From Kiritimatiellia bacterium (lineage in GTDB: Bacteria > Verrucomicrobiota > Kiritimatiellia > RFP12 > UBA1067), in the NCBI GenBank assembly GCA_017936245.1, contig JAGBFY010000403.1, forward strand, positions 1 through 8,802: a DNA stretch of 8,802 bases. Reading direction: 5' to 3'. The position numbers and the translations under genes are program-made. The notes under the pieces are model-generated. The model searched no databases and was not told the origin of the DNA. It saw only the letters and a program-made list of their open reading frames with translations. Positions 5,881-8,802 of the stretch are shown here, one piece after another. The first letter of the stretch is position 1. Each line of letters starts with the position of its first letter.

Positions 5881-8253
5881 TCAGTGAAGCGTCAAAACAA
5901 AGCCATTGGGCTTACGGACCAGATAAAGCAGTTTCCCGTCATCAGAAACGGCCAACTCAAACTTTCGACTGTCCGAATCTGAAACAATTTCAATGTCACC
6001 GAGCTGAACACCACCTGTCGCTCCAGCTATGGGATAGCGGCGTTCTTCAGAGACCGTTCCAAAGCGATGTGAACTGCTGATTGTCAATTTCAACCCATCC
6101 TCAAGCTTTAATTCACCATCAGTTATCAATCGTGCATCTCCACCAAAACAAGTGACATCAAGTTTCCATTCTGACGCAATAGTCAACTGATCCAACCCAT
6201 CAATTGACGGCAAACCTTCAAGAATATCAATACAGTAGGATGGCACACCTCCAAAATCCATACCAGTACCTACAGCAAACGACATTTCATCAAAATTCGG
6301 TAACACTCCATTGACATCACTCGGCAGCGTTTCCACGCCGGGGCGGACAATATCACTCTGTCCGGGAAGTGCATATGTGAAAAGCGACCCGTCCCCCGGA
6401 TCCATCAAAGGCTCGTAATCGGCAACCAAAAGCGAATCGTTTCCGCTCTTATTGACGCCAATGCCGAAATTCTTATTCCAATTCCCTTCAGCTGCGACAG
6501 AGCCGTCGCTGAACCACGAATTTGGTGTGCCAGTCAGGCCTCCGGCATAAACCACATACAAAAAGGTGTTCGCTCCGGGCTGCAGCGTAGCGGTTCCATG
6601 CCCGATGTATTTTATACCGCTAATGTTATACTGTTGTTCATATACCTTCGTGCCGCCTATTTCAAGATAGACCGTTGAAGCGTCGCTGCCGGCAAAAGCC
6701 CAGGTTACAGGCTCCGATGAATTGTTCCATATGTATCCTTTGTAGGCTATGACGGCACGGGTATCGCTTCCGGCGACATCTGGGAATTTCCAAAGAGCGT
6801 TTTCACTGTCATACGAACAACGCGTTCCGGCCGCAATCGAGTTGGTTGGGAAGTTTTTCCCTTTGAAAAAGTCGGTGTAATCGGGTCTCGTATTCTTTTT
6901 GTAGGCATAGCAGCCTTCGTAAAGACCTGCTATTTTTGCCCTGTTGGCAGGATCAAAGCGAACCATTCCTCCTTTCACATCAAGGCGTTCCCCGTCAACT
7001 GCAGAACGGTATTGGAGAACACCATCTCCTGATTTTTCGACGCTGGCGTTCCAGCAGCCAATGCCGCCAACAACAGAACATTCACCGGAAAAAACCGCGC
7101 CTGGCAATGAAAACCATGGTGCTTTCAGAAAGAGATTTCCGCTGTTCATCGAAATGGCGCCTCCATCCGGAGGCAATGCTCCGTTGGACCAGAGATAGAC
7201 GTCAATTCCCGATGCGGCCGAAACTCCGTCTGCAAATTCATTGCCGGAATTGAAGAGATGGAACTGCGCATCCTCAACCCGTGAATCGCGCGTCAAGAGA
7301 AAGCCGCCGCCTGACACTTTCCCGCGAATGCTGATTGAACCACCGGGATTCTGGTCATATCCAAAATGAACCGTGGTAACATCTTCAGGCAGAGACACCG
7401 ACCCGCCTACGACATTGATGTTGGTCACAACCTCGCCAGAATCTATCTTGGCTTTCGTGCGAATAGAACTTCCGCTATTCATTTCAACATTCCAATCAAA
7501 AGACCCATACATTGAGGAAAGATCAAATACGGCCGAATTCATCGCAGAAACAGTTCCGTTACCTACAACAGCAGCATTTGGATTCATGAAGGTCAATGTA
7601 TTCCCGTCAATGACAATTCTACCTCCCTGAGGATCAGGAGTATTGGCATATCCAAGAATGAAACTACGAGACTTGTACGGTTTTAGCGTAAGAATATGCC
7701 CATTGACTCTTATGTAGGTCGGTGAATTATTCCAATAAACGTGAAAATCACCCTCTACCGACACAAGCGCATCAGTAGACAAAGTAATATCATTGCCGAG
7801 AGAAACCTTATCGAACACACCACTGCCACTGTACACAACCGCACCACGCCCCGAAACGCCTTTACCTCCTATGATGAACGACTTTTTAGGCATCGTAAAA
7901 CGAGTTCCATCACCTGCAAGTTCAAGTGTCGCTCCATCCTTAACTTCAACAATTCCACCATTTCCATATGTCACATCCCCAAGCGCAGACGGTGTCTTGG
8001 CTACATAGGTTCCCGCGGCAATCGTTATATCGCCATTCCAACTTGACATATCTGCCGATACTGTCAGCACTCCATCACCCGTTTTTACAAGCTCGGCAAC
8101 CGTCTCCGAAATCAGTTCAGGATTGAAGCCCTCCTGTCCCGAAACATTGACGGTCAACACTCGACCATCTTCCGATAAAACTCCCGTCGTATCCGCAAAC
8201 GAAGCAACGGAACATGTCGCAAGCAATACAGATAGAATATTTCTTCTTTTCAT
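5881..8253 (-). CDS. Large secreted beta-helix protein with PATR-like repeats and a PA14-like segment; no autotransporter barrel
   Basis: A 790-residue protein. Residues 1-20 form a signal peptide (MKRRNILSVLLATCSVASFA, cleavage before DTTG). Residues 52-92 carry a passenger-associated transport repeat pattern (LVKTGDGVLTVSADMSSWNG, then AGTY and ALG), and a weaker copy occurs at 405-434 (EKSGDGVLQY, DVKGGMVRF). The region 95-430 is Gly/Ser/Asn/Val-rich, as in parallel beta-helix passengers. Residues about 440-610 (GLYEGCYAYKK, WAFAGSDASTVYLEIGG, LQPGANTFLYVVYA) resemble PA14-type lectin folds, a weak call. The C-terminus ends SDDGKLLYLVRKPNGFVLTLH. No 12-strand barrel, LPXTG or PEP-CTERM tail is present, so how it is held at the surface, if it is, is unknown. 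AAGGAG (8266-8261) lies 7 nt before the ATG, and the gene starts 18 nt after the regulator. A surface glycan-binding or scaffold role is inferred; it has no recognised catalytic motif. Confidence 0.8.
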   Translation of the reverse strand: MKRRNILSVLLATCSVASFADTTGVLSEDGRVLTVNVSGQEGFNPELISETVAELVKTGDGVLTVSADMSSWNGDITIAAGTYVAKTPSALGDVTYGNGGIVEVKDGATLELAGDGTRFTMPKKSFIIGGKGVSGRGAVVYSGSGVFDKVSLGNDITLSTDALVSVEGDFHVYWNNSPTYIRVNGHILTLKPYKSRSFILGYANTPDPQGGRIVIDGNTLTFMNPNAAVVGNGTVSAMNSAVFDLSSMYGSFDWNVEMNSGSSIRTKAKIDSGEVVTNINVVGGSVSLPEDVTTVHFGYDQNPGGSISIRGKVSGGGFLLTRDSRVEDAQFHLFNSGNEFADGVSAASGIDVYLWSNGALPPDGGAISMNSGNLFLKAPWFSLPGAVFSGECSVVGGIGCWNASVEKSGDGVLQYRSAVDGERLDVKGGMVRFDPANRAKIAGLYEGCYAYKKNTRPDYTDFFKGKNFPTNSIAAGTRCSYDSENALWKFPDVAGSDTRAVIAYKGYIWNNSSEPVTWAFAGSDASTVYLEIGGTKVYEQQYNISGIKYIGHGTATLQPGANTFLYVVYAGGLTGTPNSWFSDGSVAAEGNWNKNFGIGVNKSGNDSLLVADYEPLMDPGDGSLFTYALPGQSDIVRPGVETLPSDVNGVLPNFDEMSFAVGTGMDFGGVPSYCIDILEGLPSIDGLDQLTIASEWKLDVTCFGGDARLITDGELKLEDGLKLTISSSHRFGTVSEERRYPIAGATGGVQLGDIEIVSDSDSRKFELAVSDDGKLLYLVRKPNGFVLTLH

Positions 8254-8271
8254 TGTTTTACTCCTTTTGCA

Positions 8272-8802
8272 TCAAAACGTCTTTCCCTTAATGAACGTCG
8301 GGCCGATTGTCACATCCGAAGGGAAGATTCCGGTTCTGAGATAATCGAGTACGGTTCCGGCGATGGTGCGACCGCAGGCGATCGGATCCACTTCTGTGCG
8401 TGTAAGCGGAACCGGCGAGACAAGACCGCTTCCGCAAGACAGGGTTGAAAATGTCGCGACACGCACATCTTCGGGAAAACGAACACCCGACCACAACATA
8501 GCGGTAAGCGCGCCGGACGCGACATAATCGTCATCAAAGAACAACGCTTTCGGGAATGGGCTTATTGACCTCTCCGCAAGCTTCGCATTCATGAATTCGA
8601 GTGCACACTGCGCGACGACCGACCCAGACGCACCGGGCGGTGTTTCAACCGGCCATGTATTCACCTTAACACCTTCCAATTGAAGAGCTTCAACCACGGA
8701 GTCGGCGTTCCATGCCGACATGACCGTAAGCTCATCCACTCCCGTATTGCGACAATGAGCCGCAAAAGCCGCGTTCGCAGAATCGCAGCTCCACCGTATC
8801 AC
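8272..8802 (-). CDS. LacI-type transcriptional regulator, C-terminal effector-binding part (5' end outside the window)
   Basis: The frame is open to the right edge; 176 residues are visible and the DNA-binding domain is not in view. The visible part matches the periplasmic-binding-protein-like sensor of LacI/GalR regulators (Peripla_BP_3): PKALFFDDDYVASGALTAML followed by GVRFPEDVRVATF is the standard stretch before the late strand, then PLTRTEVDPIACGRTIAG and a C-terminal IGPTFIKGKTF, where LacI proteins end in a similar P-x-(L/F)-(I/V) block. A GntR-type winged helix joined to the same sensor is equally possible, as such hybrids are common in Lentisphaerota-like genomes. The first visible codon is GTG and is probably internal. 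With only 18 nt to the next gene it probably heads the operon and would control it in response to a sugar released from the target glycan. The operator would lie beyond the window. Confidence 0.85.
   Translation of the reverse strand: MIRWSCDSANAAFAAHCRNTGVDELTVMSAWNADSVVEALQLEGVKVNTWPVETPPGASGSVVAQCALEFMNAKLAERSISPFPKALFFDDDYVASGALTAMLWSGVRFPEDVRVATFSTLSCGSGLVSPVPLTRTEVDPIACGRTIAGTVLDYLRTGIFPSDVTIGPTFIKGKTF

Noticed and set aside
8194..8253. Lipoprotein signal reading of LLATC in the beta-helix protein
   Set aside because: Thr just before Cys is a poor lipobox, and a normal signal peptidase I site (S-F-A before D21) follows.

Overview
The window carries one compact run of genes, all read leftwards (minus strand), from position 8802 down to 352. 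A long perfect hairpin follows, then the possible beginning of another minus-strand gene at the left edge. I see no rRNA, tRNA, CRISPR array or recognisable transposase.

The content suggests a carbohydrate-degrading member of the PVC group, most likely Kiritimatiellota or Lentisphaerota. This is inferred from the gene mix, not shown directly: a LacI-type sensor, a large secreted beta-helix protein with autotransporter-type (PATR) repeats but no barrel, a secreted TIM-barrel glycosidase, a Tat-exported phosphoesterase/PQQ-propeller fusion, and a GH127-type glycosidase. Shine-Dalgarno sequences of the AAGGAG/GGAG type precede the genes.

Layout in the direction of transcription: (1) 8802-8272, C-terminal part of a LacI-family regulator, its start outside the window. 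(2) 8253-5881, a 790-residue secreted protein with PATR-like and PA14-like segments, 18 nt after gene 1. (3) 5866-4520, a 448-residue secreted TIM-barrel glycoside hydrolase of unassigned family, 14 nt after gene 2. (4) 4523-2328, a 731-residue Tat-signal metallophosphoesterase fused to a PQQ-like beta-propeller, overlapping gene 3 by 4 nt (ATGA). (5) 2316-352, a 654-residue GH127/DUF1680 glycosidase, 11 nt after gene 4. (6) 290-238, a 24-bp perfect inverted repeat with a 5-nt loop. (7) A candidate promoter (158-130) and a candidate partial gene (122-1).

The tight spacing and overlaps point to one transcription unit in which a sugar-responsive regulator controls exported proteins that act on a glycan outside the cytoplasm. 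The substrate is not determined; the GH127-type enzyme hints at arabinofuranosides or related pectic or glycoprotein sugars. No transporter or sulfatase lies in the window. The less ordinary points are the phosphoesterase-propeller fusion, non-canonical catalytic residues in both that phosphoesterase and the GH127-like enzyme, the barrel-less PATR/PA14 protein, and the hairpin lacking a U-tract.
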